Under the pieces are notes generated by a model. That model saw nothing but the letters and a program-made list of their open reading frames with translations. It was not told the origin of the DNA and searched no databases. Position numbers and translations under genes: made by a program. From the NCBI RefSeq assembly GCF_003121925.1, contig NZ_QEWR01000004.1, positions 186,001-250,000 on the forward strand: DNA of 64,000 nucleotides, written 5' to 3'. How positions within the stretch are numbered: the first letter of the stretch is position 1; the number at the start of each line of letters is the position of its first letter. Shown here piece by piece: positions 44,019 to 53,144 of this stretch. The DNA is from Ignatzschineria indica. GTDB lineage: Bacteria; Pseudomonadota; Gammaproteobacteria; Cardiobacteriales; Wohlfahrtiimonadaceae.

Positions 44019-45236
44019 ATGAGTCACCGTTATGATGTCATTATTAATGGCGCCGGCTTAGTCGGTTCGAGTATTGCAATCGGCCTTGCAAAGGCGGGAT
44101 TAAAGGTTTTAGTCATTGAGTTTCATCCTCTAGCGAAGCTCTATCCGACAGAAGATTATGGTCTTCGGGTCTCTGCATTTACCCCTTCTAGCCGTAAATG
44201 GCTCGAGTATGTGGATGCTTGGGATGGGCTACAACATACCGGGCGAATCACCCCATTTCTGCATATGCATGTTTGGGATGAGGGCGGGCGCGGTGAGCTC
44301 ACCTTTGATGCTGCCGGTACTGGCTCTGATGCTTTGGGTTGGATTATGGATAATGAAGCGACACAAGGCGTATTGCTCGATCGCGCTCAAGAGTTAGAAC
44401 TGATTACCATCTTAGATAACTGTAAGCTCGAATCCTTTATTCGTCTTGATGATGGTCGTGTAGAGGTGACACTCAGTAATGGTGAAAAGTATGAAGCTGA
44501 GCTGATCGTTGGTGCTGATGGTGGGCGTTCGCTCGTTCGCGATTGGGCCAATATTCCGACTACCGGTTGGAGCTATGGGCAGAAGACCATTGTCGGTCAA
44601 GTTCGTCCTGAGAAGAGTCACGATAATACCTGTTGGCAACGCTTCTTAAATAATGGACCTTTAGCGCTTCTTCCGCTTAATGATGGACGCTGCTCTTTGG
44701 CATGGCATACTACTTATGAAGAGGCGGATGAGCTCCTTGCGCTCGATCCTGAAAGCTTCTCTGATCGCCTCTCAGAAGGTTTTGAGTGGAAGTTTGGGCG
44801 TATCGAAATTGCCGGCGAATTGGGTGCTTATCCCTTAAGACTCAATCATGCACAGACCTATGTTCGCGAGAACTTTGCCTTAGCAGGGGATGCGGCACAT
44901 TCAATTCATCCCCTTGCCGGTTTAGGGGTCAATATTGGCTATCTCGATTCAGCAACATTGGTGGAAGAGTTAATCAATGCGCGCAAGGCGGGTATTTCGC
45001 TTGGTAACTTAGAGATGTTAAAACGCTATGAAAAACGGCGAAAAGCACATAATATGTTAATCATGGGATCGATGGATCTCTTTAAGCGAAGCTCTACGAG
45101 CCAATCTGGTATTATAAAGGGAATTCGCAATATTGGGCTATCCGCAGCAGATAAACTTCCCTTTGTGAAGCGAAAACTTGCTAAAATTGCGATGGGGTAT
45201 TATGGCGATATTCCCGCTTTTGTTAAACCGAAATAG
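44019..45236 (+). CDS. UbiH/UbiF/UbiI-family FAD-dependent hydroxylase
   Basis: 405 residues. FAD motif DVIINGAGLVGSSIAIGLAK, the DG motif VGADGGRSLVRDWANI and the second FAD motif ALAGDAAHSIHPLAGLGVN are all present; LRVSAFTPSSRKWLE matches the DGRVSALT region of the family. It is a second hydroxylase beside ubiH, as the ubiH-ubiI pair stands in many gammaproteobacteria, and would add the C5 or C6 hydroxyl of the ubiquinone ring. UbiI, UbiF and UbiM cannot be told apart with certainty from sequence. An AGGAAGAGAGGAAGAGAT leader contains the ribosome site. Confidence 0.9.
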   Translation: MSHRYDVIINGAGLVGSSIAIGLAKAGLKVLVIEFHPLAKLYPTEDYGLRVSAFTPSSRKWLEYVDAWDGLQHTGRITPFLHMHVWDEGGRGELTFDAAGTGSDALGWIMDNEATQGVLLDRAQELELITILDNCKLESFIRLDDGRVEVTLSNGEKYEAELIVGADGGRSLVRDWANIPTTGWSYGQKTIVGQVRPEKSHDNTCWQRFLNNGPLALLPLNDGRCSLAWHTTYEEADELLALDPESFSDRLSEGFEWKFGRIEIAGELGAYPLRLNHAQTYVRENFALAGDAAHSIHPLAGLGVNIGYLDSATLVEELINARKAGISLGNLEMLKRYEKRRKAHNMLIMGSMDLFKRSSTSQSGIIKGIRNIGLSAADKLPFVKRKLAKIAMGYYGDIPAFVKPK

Positions 45237-45247
45237 AGGTAAAAACT

Positions 45248-45499
45248 GTGTCAGATACATTGAAAACAGCCTTCGAGACGTTAGAGAAGAAGATGGTTAC
45301 ATTAGGCGAGCAGAAGCAACAGCTCGTGACCCAACTGCAAGAAGCTGAAGAGAAGTATGAGAACTTGCAACTCGAGTTTGGTACCTATCGTCAAAATATG
45401 GAGCAGGAGAATGCTCGATTAGTGGCGGATAATGCCCTTCTTTCCGAGAAGTTAAATAAGCTCGTTTCCCGTGTGGAATCGATGAGCCAAAATATGTAG
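45248..45499 (+). CDS. Small coiled-coil protein upstream of zapA (ZapB-like/TIGR02449-like)
   Basis: 83 residues, starting with GTG after an AGAGGT site. Nearly the whole chain is a predicted coiled coil with heptad leucines (QQLVTQLQEAEEKYENLQLE, then NARLVADNALLSEKLNKL). Small coiled-coil proteins of this length just upstream of zapA occur in gammaproteobacteria and are considered relatives of the FtsZ-ring factor ZapB; a role at the septum is inferred from that position. Starts 11 bases after the hydroxylase gene and 18 before zapA, so likely co-transcribed. Confidence 0.78.
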   Translation: MSDTLKTAFETLEKKMVTLGEQKQQLVTQLQEAEEKYENLQLEFGTYRQNMEQENARLVADNALLSEKLNKLVSRVESMSQNM

Positions 45500-45517
45500 G
45501 AATGTAGGAGAATCAAG

Positions 45518-45802
45518 ATGTCAGAGACTGTAGTTGTATCGGTAAAAATTGCCAATGAAGAGTATCCTATCAGCACTCCAAAATCGGAAGAGGAGGTTTT
45601 GCGCGAATCTGCACTGCGTCTAGATGCAGAGATTGCAAAATTACGCTCAAAAGGGCGTCTCTCTCTTGAGAAGGCGGCGATCATGGCGGGGATCATTCTC
45701 GCAAGTGAGCTTGTCCGTGCCGAGAAAGGGGTAGAATTGACAGAATTTAAGTTAAGAGAAGAGCTTGTCGCCTTATCGAAAAAGGTGGATCAGTTTCTCT
45801 AA
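45518..45802 (+). CDS. zapA: Cell division protein ZapA
   Basis: 94 residues, typical. The N-terminal globular part has VVSVKIANEEYPIS and the C-terminal helix forms a coiled coil (LEKAAIMAGIILASELVRAE, then FKLREELVALSKKVDQFL). ZapA bundles and stabilises FtsZ filaments at the division ring. An AGGAG site precedes the ATG. In many relatives the 6S RNA follows zapA; here only 80 bases separate it from the next gene, so 6S RNA is not at this locus. Confidence 0.9.
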   Translation: MSETVVVSVKIANEEYPISTPKSEEEVLRESALRLDAEIAKLRSKGRLSLEKAAIMAGIILASELVRAEKGVELTEFKLREELVALSKKVDQFL

Positions 45803-45882
45803 AGAGTAGGATCAATGATAGGATCGATGATCACTCTCAAATGATAATAATGAGTAACATATGATATGCATGAGGAGCGCGT

Positions 45883-46293
45883 ATGACTTTAGATGAAGAA
45901 TTAGCCAAAAATAGCCGCCTTGTAACGAATCTCCCTCTCTGTGAGGTGCGTATTCAGAATGAAGCGCGTTTTCCATGGATTATTTTAGTGCCTAAGCGCG
46001 ATAATATTGAGGAGATTATCGATCTTTCCATTGAAGATCAGGAGCAACTACTCAAAGAGTTACGCATGGCTTCTCAAGTGATGCAGACACAATTTGATGC
46101 CGATAAGCTCAACATTGGGGCGCTCGGTAATATCGTCCGTCAGCTCCATATTCATGTGATTGCACGCTACGAGACCGACCTTGCATGGCCTAATCCTGTG
46201 TGGGGGTATTTTGAGCTCAGCACACAATATGCGGCAGATGCATTAGAGCGTCGAATTAAATTATTGAAGGATGCCTTTGATAAACTTGCATAA
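45883..46293 (+). CDS. HIT domain protein
   Basis: 136 residues. The histidine triad motif is QLHIHVIAR (H-x-H-x-I/V), with NIGALGNIVRQ before it, as in the HIT branch of nucleotide hydrolases or transferases. The N-terminal FPWIILVPKRDNIEE strand is conserved in the diadenosine-hydrolase-like group. It probably hydrolyses a nucleotide-linked phosphoramidate or dinucleotide polyphosphate; substrate not known. A GAGGAGCG site precedes the ATG. Confidence 0.85.
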   Translation: MTLDEELAKNSRLVTNLPLCEVRIQNEARFPWIILVPKRDNIEEIIDLSIEDQEQLLKELRMASQVMQTQFDADKLNIGALGNIVRQLHIHVIARYETDLAWPNPVWGYFELSTQYAADALERRIKLLKDAFDKLA

Positions 46294-46336
46294 TTTTGGC
46301 ATAGTTATATCTGTTTTTTTCTCATAAAAGGCATTT

Positions 46337-47524
46337 ATGAAAGCATTGATTCAAAAGATAGAAGCCTGGCTCTGGTCTGAGACAGGTTCTTTTTTATTGT
46401 TACGTCGGGGATTACAGCTTCTCTATCGCATTGCAGTGCAATATAGTGAGGCCAATTTTAAAGAGCGGGCGCAAGCATTAACCTATACAACAATGCTCTC
46501 TCTAGTGCCATTGATGGCAATAACCTTCTCTATTTTAGCGGGCTTTGGTGTTCATAATGAGCTAGAACCGCTCTTAAAGAGTGCGCTCTCCTTTTTAGGG
46601 GAGGAGAATGCTACAGATTTTGTCAATATTTTGATCGGCTTTGTAGAAAATACCCGCGGGATTATTCTTGGTGGTGTGGGATTATTAGTTCTTCTCTATA
46701 CGGCGATCAACTTGATGACGACGATCGAATCGGCCTTTAATCGAATCTGGCGCGTGGCGAAAGGGCGCTCATTTAAGGAGCGCTTACTCTCTTATGTGGT
46801 GGTAATTCTGATCGGCCCGATCTTTGCTTTTATCGCTTTCTCCTTTCTCTCAAGCTCCATTGTTCTGCGTGTTACAGGTTTTGTAACCGATCCTGTGATC
46901 ACCTTTCTATTAGGGCAATTTTTCACCATTGCCGTGGTCACGGTGGTGATTTGGCTTGCTTATCTCTTTATCACTTTCCGTAAAGTAAATCTTATTCCGG
47001 CACTCATTGGTGCGCTGATTGCGGCAAATGCCTGGTACTTTATCGGTAAGCTCTTTACCCAATTTGTGGTGATGTCGGGTAAGCAGTCGCAGATCTATTC
47101 CGGTTTTGCCAGTGTTGTTCTCTTTATTATGTGGATGTATCTCTCTTGGCTCATCGTTCTAGTGGGGAGTCAGATTGCATTCTATCTACAATTTAAATCA
47201 CTCATAGCGCATGATGATGAGGTGAAGGTAAAACCGAGTCAGGTGGAGATTCGTCTCTGTCTTGAGGCGAAAGATACCGATCGTAATGAGTGGTTTGTTA
47301 AGCATCTTTCAAGTGAGTCGGTGGATATCTCGCCCCCGGCGGTGGGTAAGGTGAGTTGTGGTGAGAATGGTCGGCAGGTGGAGTCGGTGATTACGCTCTC
47401 CCCGATGGAGAAAGATGTGGGTGTTCAGGTGACCGATCATCTTGAGATCTCAACAACTTCTTCAGCATCAAATGGCAAGGGAAGTGATCCAGAGAGTGCA
47501 TCAGACAATGGGGAGCAGAAGTGA
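46337..47524 (+). CDS. YihY/BrkB-family (UPF0761) inner-membrane protein
   Basis: 395 residues. Six membrane segments lie in the first 270 or so, with family blocks RAQALTYTTMLSLVPLMAIT, FNRIWRVAKGRSFKER and FASVVLFIMWMYLSWLIVLVG. After 290 the protein turns into a charged, Ser-rich cytoplasmic tail (VKVKPSQVEIR onward). The family was once called ribonuclease BN but its role is not settled. The stop overlaps the next GTG start by 4 bases (GTGA), so the two genes are coupled. Confidence 0.88.
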   Translation: MKALIQKIEAWLWSETGSFLLLRRGLQLLYRIAVQYSEANFKERAQALTYTTMLSLVPLMAITFSILAGFGVHNELEPLLKSALSFLGEENATDFVNILIGFVENTRGIILGGVGLLVLLYTAINLMTTIESAFNRIWRVAKGRSFKERLLSYVVVILIGPIFAFIAFSFLSSSIVLRVTGFVTDPVITFLLGQFFTIAVVTVVIWLAYLFITFRKVNLIPALIGALIAANAWYFIGKLFTQFVVMSGKQSQIYSGFASVVLFIMWMYLSWLIVLVGSQIAFYLQFKSLIAHDDEVKVKPSQVEIRLCLEAKDTDRNEWFVKHLSSESVDISPPAVGKVSCGENGRQVESVITLSPMEKDVGVQVTDHLEISTTSSASNGKGSDPESASDNGEQK

Positions 47525-47976
47525 GTCATCGATCCCCTTTTTGGGAAAAGCCGCTCGAAGAGTTGAGTTCGCAGGAGTGGGAAGCGCTCTGTGATGGTTG
47601 TGGGCTCTGTTGTCTTAACAAATTAGAAGATGAAGATGATGGGGAGATCTACTATACGCGAGTTGCCTGTAATCTTTTAGATCTTCAATCGGGCGCATGT
47701 CAGCACTATTGCAATCGTCATCAATATGTTCCGGAATGTATCTCTCTGCAGTTACAAGATATTGCCCAATTTCGTTGGTTACCTCAAACTTGTGCTTATC
47801 GTCTACGGGCGGAAGGGCAATCTCTGCCGGCATGGCATCATTTGATCTCAGGTGATCGCTCTCAAGTGAGGGAGATCTATCCCTTTCCTCAATTAGCGCT
47901 ACTCCATGAATCGGCTTTAAAGGATGACGAATTTCTAGAAGATTTTATTATCGAAGAAATTATGCCCAATCAGTAG
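47521..47976 (+). CDS. YcgN-family (UPF0260) cysteine-cluster protein
   Basis: 151 residues with GTG start inside the yihY-like stop. The cluster CDGCGLCCLNKLED, followed by YYTRVACNLLD and CQHYCNRHQYVPECI, matches the YkgJ/YcgN zinc- or iron-sulfur-binding family, also with PQTCAYR further on. The function is not established. It is the last gene before the large repeat array R2. Confidence 0.88.
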   Translation: MSHRSPFWEKPLEELSSQEWEALCDGCGLCCLNKLEDEDDGEIYYTRVACNLLDLQSGACQHYCNRHQYVPECISLQLQDIAQFRWLPQTCAYRLRAEGQSLPAWHHLISGDRSQVREIYPFPQLALLHESALKDDEFLEDFIIEEIMPNQ

Positions 47977-48000
47977 AGATAAGTCGTTATTCGGTGATGA

Positions 48001-49365
48001 GAGAGTCCCACTCCGGTCATTGAGAATACCTATTACCGGCGCGCAATTTCTGGAAGAACGCGATAGTAAGAATCGGCACCGTTCAGCCTTTTTCATTTCA
48101 AAAATAACTGATGATAGAAGATCATCACTTGCCGGCGCGCGATTTCTGGAAACATGCTGGGGTAATCTCCGGCAACTCATCAGCTCTTTTTTGATTAATC
48201 ATAATATCTGTTCTTAAGAGAATTTGTGGAGCGGCGGGAGCCAACTATTTCATTCTTTTAACCGGTGCATGCCCGCCATTCGGCATCTTTGATGCCGAGG
48301 GTTATTACGATGGAATGTGATAGTTTCCGGTGATAGAAAATCGCCACTTGCCGGCGCGCGATTTATGGAAACATGCAGGGGTAATCTCCGGCAACTCAAC
48401 AGCTCTTTTGGGTTTGATCAATCATAATATCTGTTCTTAAAAGAATTCGTGGAGCGGCGGGAGCCAACTATTTCATTCTTTTAACCGATGCATGCCCGCC
48501 ATTCGGCATCTTCGATGCCGAGGGTTATTACGATGGAATGTGATAGTTTCCGGATAGAAAATCGCCACTTGCCGGCGCGCGATTTCTGGAAGAACGCGAT
48601 AGTAAGAACCGGCACCGTTCAGCCTTTTTTATTTCAAAAATAACTGATGATAGAAGATCGCCACTTGCCGGCACGCGATTTCTGGAAAAACGTGATAGTA
48701 AGGACTGGCAATTCATCAGCCCTTATAAAGATAAGAAATATTTCGGAAATCGAATGATTGCCACTTGCCGGCACGCGATTTCTGGAAAAACGCGATAGTA
48801 AGGACTGGCAATTCATCAGCTCTTTTTTGATTAATCATAATATCTGATCTTAAGAGAATTCGTGGAGAGGCGGGAGCCGACCATTTCATTCTTTTAACCG
48901 GTGCATGCCCGCCATTCGGCATCTTCGATGCCGAGGGTTATTACGATGGAATGTGATAGTTTCCGGTGATAGAAGATCTCCACTTGCCGGCGCACGATTT
49001 TTGGAAAAACGCGATAGTAAGAACCGGCACCGTTCAGTCTTTTCCATTTCAAAAATAACTGATGATAGAAGATCATCACTTGCTGGCGCTCAATATATGG
49101 AAATATGCAGGGGTGATCTCCGGCAACTCATCGGCCTCTTTTGTTTCAATGGATTGTTATTATGATTCTTAAGAGAGTTTGTTGAGCGGCGGGAGCCAAC
49201 TATTTCATTCTTTTAACCGATGCATGCCCGCCATTCGGCATCTTCGATGCCGAGGGTTATTACGATGGAATGTGATAGTTTCCGGTGATAGAAGATCGCC
49301 ACTTGCCGGCATGTGATTTCTGGAAGTATACAGGGGTAATCTCCGGCAATTCATCAGCCTCTGTT
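48001..49365. repeat. GC-rich hairpin repeat array R2 (largest copy)
   Basis: Four A units (GGCGGGAGCC...GCATGCCCGCC, then CGGCATCTTCGATGCCG) begin near 48228, 48454, 48867 and 49187. Between them lie B hairpins (TTGCCGGCGCGCGATTTCTG to CCGGCAC) near 48034, 48579, 48666, 48766 and 48985, and C hairpins ending GTAATCTCCGGCAACTCA near 48130, 48349, 49080 and 49302. A units follow a conserved TTCTTAAGAGAATT leader. The order varies, so the array grew by block duplication. No coding potential beyond spurious short frames. Confidence 0.9.
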
Positions 49366-49515
49366 TTTCATTGTTTCACTCAATCAATCAAACTCATCCG
49401 CAATTGATCCGCTTTTTGGTTACAATATTGTTATTGTTGAAGTAATGAGACTGACAAGCGTAGAGTCTATCGGAAGATAACTTCTTAATATGCTATTAAT
49501 CAAGGAGATTAAGTG

Positions 49516-50028
49516 ATGAAGAGAGATGAGGATCGTGTAGTGGAAGGCTCGTTAGTGGAGAAGCTGACCCACCTTAATGCCGATGGTGAGGCGCATATGG
49601 TGGATGTGAGCGATAAAGCGATCACAAAACGCCGGGCGATTACAAGTGGCATGATTACTATGAATCAAGAGGCATTTTCTGCTTTGGTCGAGGAGCGCGT
49701 TACGAAGGGGAATGTCTTGGGAGTTGCCCGAATTGCGGCGATTCAAGCGGCAAAACGAACGGCCGATCTTATTCCGCTTTGCCATCCTCTTCCCCTGACA
49801 AAGGTGAATGTGGAGTTTAACCTCATGCCGGAGAAAAAGAGCGTTATTGCGACGGTAGAAGTGGTCACAAATGGCGTTACCGGTGTTGAGATGGAGGCTT
49901 TAACGGCAACATCTGTTGCGTTACTGACCATTTATGATATGTTAAAGGCCATTGATAAACGAATGGTGATCTCCGATATTGCCCTTGATCGAAAAACAGG
50001 TGGCAAGAGTGGTGACTTTATTCGTTAG
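49516..50028 (+). CDS. moaC: Cyclic pyranopterin monophosphate synthase accessory/synthase MoaC
   Basis: 170 residues, starting at the ATG after AAGGAG. MoaC converts the MoaA product to cyclic pyranopterin monophosphate in molybdenum cofactor synthesis. Motifs LTHLNADGEAHMVDVSDK, LIPLCHPLPLTKV, VTNGVTGVEMEALTA and the lysine-containing DRKTGGKSGDF are complete. No other moa gene is next to it; it stands between array R2 and the yceD-rpmF operon. Confidence 0.97.
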   Translation: MKRDEDRVVEGSLVEKLTHLNADGEAHMVDVSDKAITKRRAITSGMITMNQEAFSALVEERVTKGNVLGVARIAAIQAAKRTADLIPLCHPLPLTKVNVEFNLMPEKKSVIATVEVVTNGVTGVEMEALTATSVALLTIYDMLKAIDKRMVISDIALDRKTGGKSGDFIR

Positions 50029-50102
50029 TGCGAACTGATTTATTGCAAAAATTTGCGCAATAGATTACTATATCCCTCTTTTATTAGAATTGATGGTGTT
50101 CT

Positions 50103-50612
50103 TTGAATTACTCTACATTAACCATATGGCAGGCCATTGATCAACGTCTCGTTGTTGAAAATGTTCAATTACCGAAAAAACTCTTTCCCCGATTAGAGGA
50201 AGCGGTTGAAAAGGTCAATGGTGATATTGTTGTGTCTTTTGAGGCGGGCCTCGATGAGAGTCAGCATAAGTGCATTGTTGGACATGCGTTCGTCAATGTC
50301 GATGTTGAATGTCAACGTTGCCTTGAGCCGTTCCCGATTGATCTGGATGTCGATTTTCGATGGCTTCCTGTCAAAAGCGAATATGAAGCAGAGCTAGTAG
50401 GGGATGATGCTGATGTCATTATTATTGAAGATGTCGATATCATTAGCTTCTTATATCATCTTGAAGATGAGTTATTGATGGCATTGCCGATCATACCTTA
50501 CCATGCAGATGATGAGCCTTGCGAAGGACGTGAGTTTTTAAAGAATCAAGAGCTGCCAGAAGAAGAGGAGAAGAAGAATCCTTTTGCTGTTCTGTCAGAT
50601 CTATTGGATTAG
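50103..50612 (+). CDS. yceD: YceD (DUF177) family protein
   Basis: 169 residues with the CQRCLEPF motif (Cys pair of the family) and the conserved end NPFAVLSDLLD. YceD precedes rpmF in most bacteria and is linked to 23S rRNA accumulation and ribosome assembly; its exact action is not defined. The only suitable start in frame is a TTG at 50103; an ATG nearby is in another frame. The atypical start may limit its expression relative to rpmF, 51 bases downstream. Confidence 0.92.
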   Translation: MNYSTLTIWQAIDQRLVVENVQLPKKLFPRLEEAVEKVNGDIVVSFEAGLDESQHKCIVGHAFVNVDVECQRCLEPFPIDLDVDFRWLPVKSEYEAELVGDDADVIIIEDVDIISFLYHLEDELLMALPIIPYHADDEPCEGREFLKNQELPEEEEKKNPFAVLSDLLD

Positions 50613-50663
50613 GTAGATCTTTCTATCACTTGAAAGAATATAGTTTAATTAGGAGTAGTTAAA

Positions 50664-50858
50664 ATGGCTGTACAAAAATCGAAGGTAACTCGTTCAAAAA
50701 GAGGAATGCGTCGTGCGCATGATTTCTTAACTTCACGCCCAGTAAGCATCGATAAGACTTCAGGAGAGATGCATTTACGTCACCACGTAACTGCTGATGG
50801 TTTCTATCGTGGCCGTAAAGTTATCACTAAAAACGAACAAGTTGTCGATCAAGAATAA
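50664..50858 (+). CDS. rpmF: Large ribosomal subunit protein bL32
   Basis: 64 residues beginning [20 protein letters not shown], the L32 signature, with no Cys zinc motif (C-minus form). A TTAGGAG-type site lies before the ATG. Highly biased toward common codons. It is the second gene of the yceD-rpmF pair, and a terminator separates it from plsX. Confidence 0.97.
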   Translation: MAVQKSKVTRSKRGMRRAHDFLTSRPVSIDKTSGEMHLRHHVTADGFYRGRKVITKNEQVVDQE

Positions 50859-50896
50859 TCTTTAACGACTGTTAGAGGTTGATAGACATATATCGG

Positions 50897-50940
50897 AAAA
50901 CCTACGCCTTGTCTTGTTCGAAGATAGCGTAGGTTTTTTA
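50897..50940 (+). terminator. Terminator between rpmF and plsX
   Basis: AAAACCTACGC pairs with GCGTAGGTTTT around a 19-base loop and ends in TTTTTT. It ends the rpmF transcript; plsX then needs its own promoter or read-through. Confidence 0.88.
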
Positions 50941-51038
50941 TTATGAGTTTCTCTCCTATTTCCCCGCAATTGAGTAGTGATAGCAGAGCGGGATGAGAAT
51001 CTGTTATCAGTTGATGTTAAAAATTAGGAATCAGCAAC

Positions 51039-52085
51039 GTGATTAAGAGCAATCAAGTGCCTGTAAAGCTCGCAGTAGACATGATGAGTGGTGACAATGG
51101 CGCACCAGAGTATATCCCCGCAGTTGTGAGTGCGTTAAATGCACATGATAATCTTTCTGTCCTTGCTGTCGGAAAAGAGGATGTTTTACAGCCCCTTTTA
51201 GCTGATCAGCCCCACTTTAAATCAGGCCGAATCACTATTGTGTCGGCAACAGAAGTAGTGGAGATGGATGATGCACCCCAAAGTGCGCTTCGTAATAAGA
51301 AGGATTCATCGATGCGTGTTGCCATCAATTGCGTTAAAGCAGGCGAGGCCGATGTTGCAATGTCTGCCGGAAATACTGGGGCGCTCTTAGCAACGGCAAA
51401 ATTTGTCTTAAAGACACTTCCTGGCATCATGCGCCCGGCAATTTGTACTTCGATCCCCTCACTTCGTGAGCGTGGTTATGTGCATCTTTTAGATCTCGGT
51501 GCGAATGTGGATGTAACCCCTGAGCATCTCTACCAATTTGCGGTGATGGGTTCACTCCTCTCTTCAGTGGTCAGTGGCGATCCGGCGCCGAAAGTCTCTT
51601 TAATGAATATTGGGACGGAAGCGATGAAGGGGAATGAGTTAGTGCGAGGAACGGTTCCGCTAATGGAGGGATCAGATCTTAACTATATCGGCTTTACAGA
51701 GCCCGATGGGATCTTCTTTGATGATGTTGATGTGATTGTTTCTGATGGTTTTACCGGCAATATTGCACTAAAAACATTGGAAGGGACAGTGAAGATGATT
51801 GTCCAGCAGCTAGGAAACTCCTTTAAGAAGAATCTTCTTACAAAATGTGCGGCAGTTGTCTCAATGCCGGTTTTAAAAGATCTTAAAAATAGAATGGATC
51901 CTCGTAAACATAATGGTGCAAGTCTCTTAGGTTTACGCGGAATTGTTGTAAAATCACATGGGAATGCAGATCGTATCTCTTTTCAAAATGCGATAGAGAT
52001 ATCTGTTAAGCTTGTAGAGCAACAAATAATTGATAAGATGAGAAAACAATTTGAAACTGCGGAGAATCAGCAGTCAAACGAATAG
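51039..52085 (+). CDS. plsX: Phosphate acyltransferase
   Basis: 348 residues, GTG start with AGGAA 8 bases upstream. PlsX converts acyl-ACP to acyl phosphate for phospholipid synthesis at the membrane. Typical blocks are LAVDMMSGDNGAPEYIPAV, NTGALLATAKFVLKTLPGI, HLLDLGANVDVTPEHL, and SDGFTGNIALKTLEG. It is 11 bases upstream of fabH, as in most bacteria. Confidence 0.96.
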   Translation: MIKSNQVPVKLAVDMMSGDNGAPEYIPAVVSALNAHDNLSVLAVGKEDVLQPLLADQPHFKSGRITIVSATEVVEMDDAPQSALRNKKDSSMRVAINCVKAGEADVAMSAGNTGALLATAKFVLKTLPGIMRPAICTSIPSLRERGYVHLLDLGANVDVTPEHLYQFAVMGSLLSSVVSGDPAPKVSLMNIGTEAMKGNELVRGTVPLMEGSDLNYIGFTEPDGIFFDDVDVIVSDGFTGNIALKTLEGTVKMIVQQLGNSFKKNLLTKCAAVVSMPVLKDLKNRMDPRKHNGASLLGLRGIVVKSHGNADRISFQNAIEISVKLVEQQIIDKMRKQFETAENQQSNE

Positions 52086-52096
52086 GTTGGATAAGG

Positions 52097-53050
52097 ATGA
52101 ATTCAAGAATAATCGGAACTGGGCAATATTTGCCAAAAAATATTGTGACAAATGAGCAATTGTCCAAAACTGTTGATACAACGCATGAGTGGATTGTAGA
52201 GCGGACTGGAATCTGCCAGCGCCATATTGCCGATGAGAGCGATACAACAGCGGGTTTAGCATATGAAGCTGCGAAACAAGCTTTGCAAGATGCCAATATT
52301 GATGCAGATGAACTAGATTTGATTGTTCTTGCAACAACAACGCCAGATCAGACATATCCATCAACAGCAACATTAGTGCAAGATATGCTTGGAAATCACC
52401 ATGCGGCTTCCTTCGATATTAGTGCAGCTTGTTCAGGATTTATCTACGCTTTAGCAATTGCCGATAACTTTATTAAAGCAGGCTCTGCGAAAAAAGCGAT
52501 GGTGATCGGTTCTGAGATCTACTCTCGCGTGCTCGATTGGAGTGATCGGACCACCTGTGTTCTCTTTGGAGATGGTGCTGCAGCTGTGATCCTTGAGGCA
52601 ACAGAGGAAGAGGGAATTATCTCCACCCATATTCATGCAGATGGTGCGTATAAAGATCTTCTTTCAGTGAAGAAGAGTGTTATCTCGCGTGAAGATGTCT
52701 ATCCTTATGTGCAGATGAAGGGGAATGAGGTATTTCGTCATGCAGTGACTAAGTTGCATGAGATTGTTGATGAGACCTTAACGGCGGCAAACTTAACCGG
52801 GTCTGATATCGATTGGTTAATTCCGCATCAGGCGAATTTAAGAATTATGACGGCAACAGCAAAACGTGCCGGCATGCCATTAGAGAAGATGATTGTCACC
52901 GTTGATCAACATGCGAACACCTCTGCGGCAAGTATTCCTTTAGCGCTCGATGTTGCGCGTAAAGATGGTCGCGTGAAGAAGGGGGATCTTGTTCTCATGG
53001 AAGCATTCGGCGGTGGCTTCACCTGGGGTTCAGCCTTAGTGAGAATGTAA
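52097..53050 (+). CDS. fabH: 3-oxoacyl-ACP synthase III
   Basis: 317 residues. The Cys-His-Asn triad is visible in DISAACSGFIYALA, PHQANLRIM and HANTSAASIP. FabH condenses acetyl-CoA with malonyl-ACP to start fatty acid synthesis. Downstream a clear terminator and then a repeat unit and toxin-antitoxin pair separate it from fabD, which normally follows directly. Confidence 0.97.
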   Translation: MNSRIIGTGQYLPKNIVTNEQLSKTVDTTHEWIVERTGICQRHIADESDTTAGLAYEAAKQALQDANIDADELDLIVLATTTPDQTYPSTATLVQDMLGNHHAASFDISAACSGFIYALAIADNFIKAGSAKKAMVIGSEIYSRVLDWSDRTTCVLFGDGAAAVILEATEEEGIISTHIHADGAYKDLLSVKKSVISREDVYPYVQMKGNEVFRHAVTKLHEIVDETLTAANLTGSDIDWLIPHQANLRIMTATAKRAGMPLEKMIVTVDQHANTSAASIPLALDVARKDGRVKKGDLVLMEAFGGGFTWGSALVRM

Positions 53051-53082
53051 TTTCAGAGAAGAGCGATAGAAAGCGATTAAAG

Positions 53083-53118
53083 AAAGGTTTTAAACAGTAA
53101 TGTTTAAAACCTTTTTTG
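53083..53118 (+). terminator. Terminator after fabH
   Basis: AAAGGTTTTAAAC pairs with GTTTAAAACCTTT across AGTAAT and is followed by TTTTG. It ends the plsX-fabH transcript 33 bases after the stop. Confidence 0.92.
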
Positions 53119-53144
53119 TTGTTATATGGTTGTAATAATAAGGT

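Noticed and set aside
45803-45882. 6S RNA after zapA
   Set aside because: Only 80 bases are available and no long bulged hairpin is present.
48528-49079. Small minus-strand proteins with repeated SRNRAPASG segments (also near 60843-61104 and 62097-62315)
   Set aside because: They are translations of the hairpin repeats in open frames, differ in frame between copies and lack ribosome sites.
48001-49365. Possible CRISPR array
   Set aside because: Units are long, vary in order, contain hairpins and lack short identical repeats with regular unique spacers. No cas gene is in the window.
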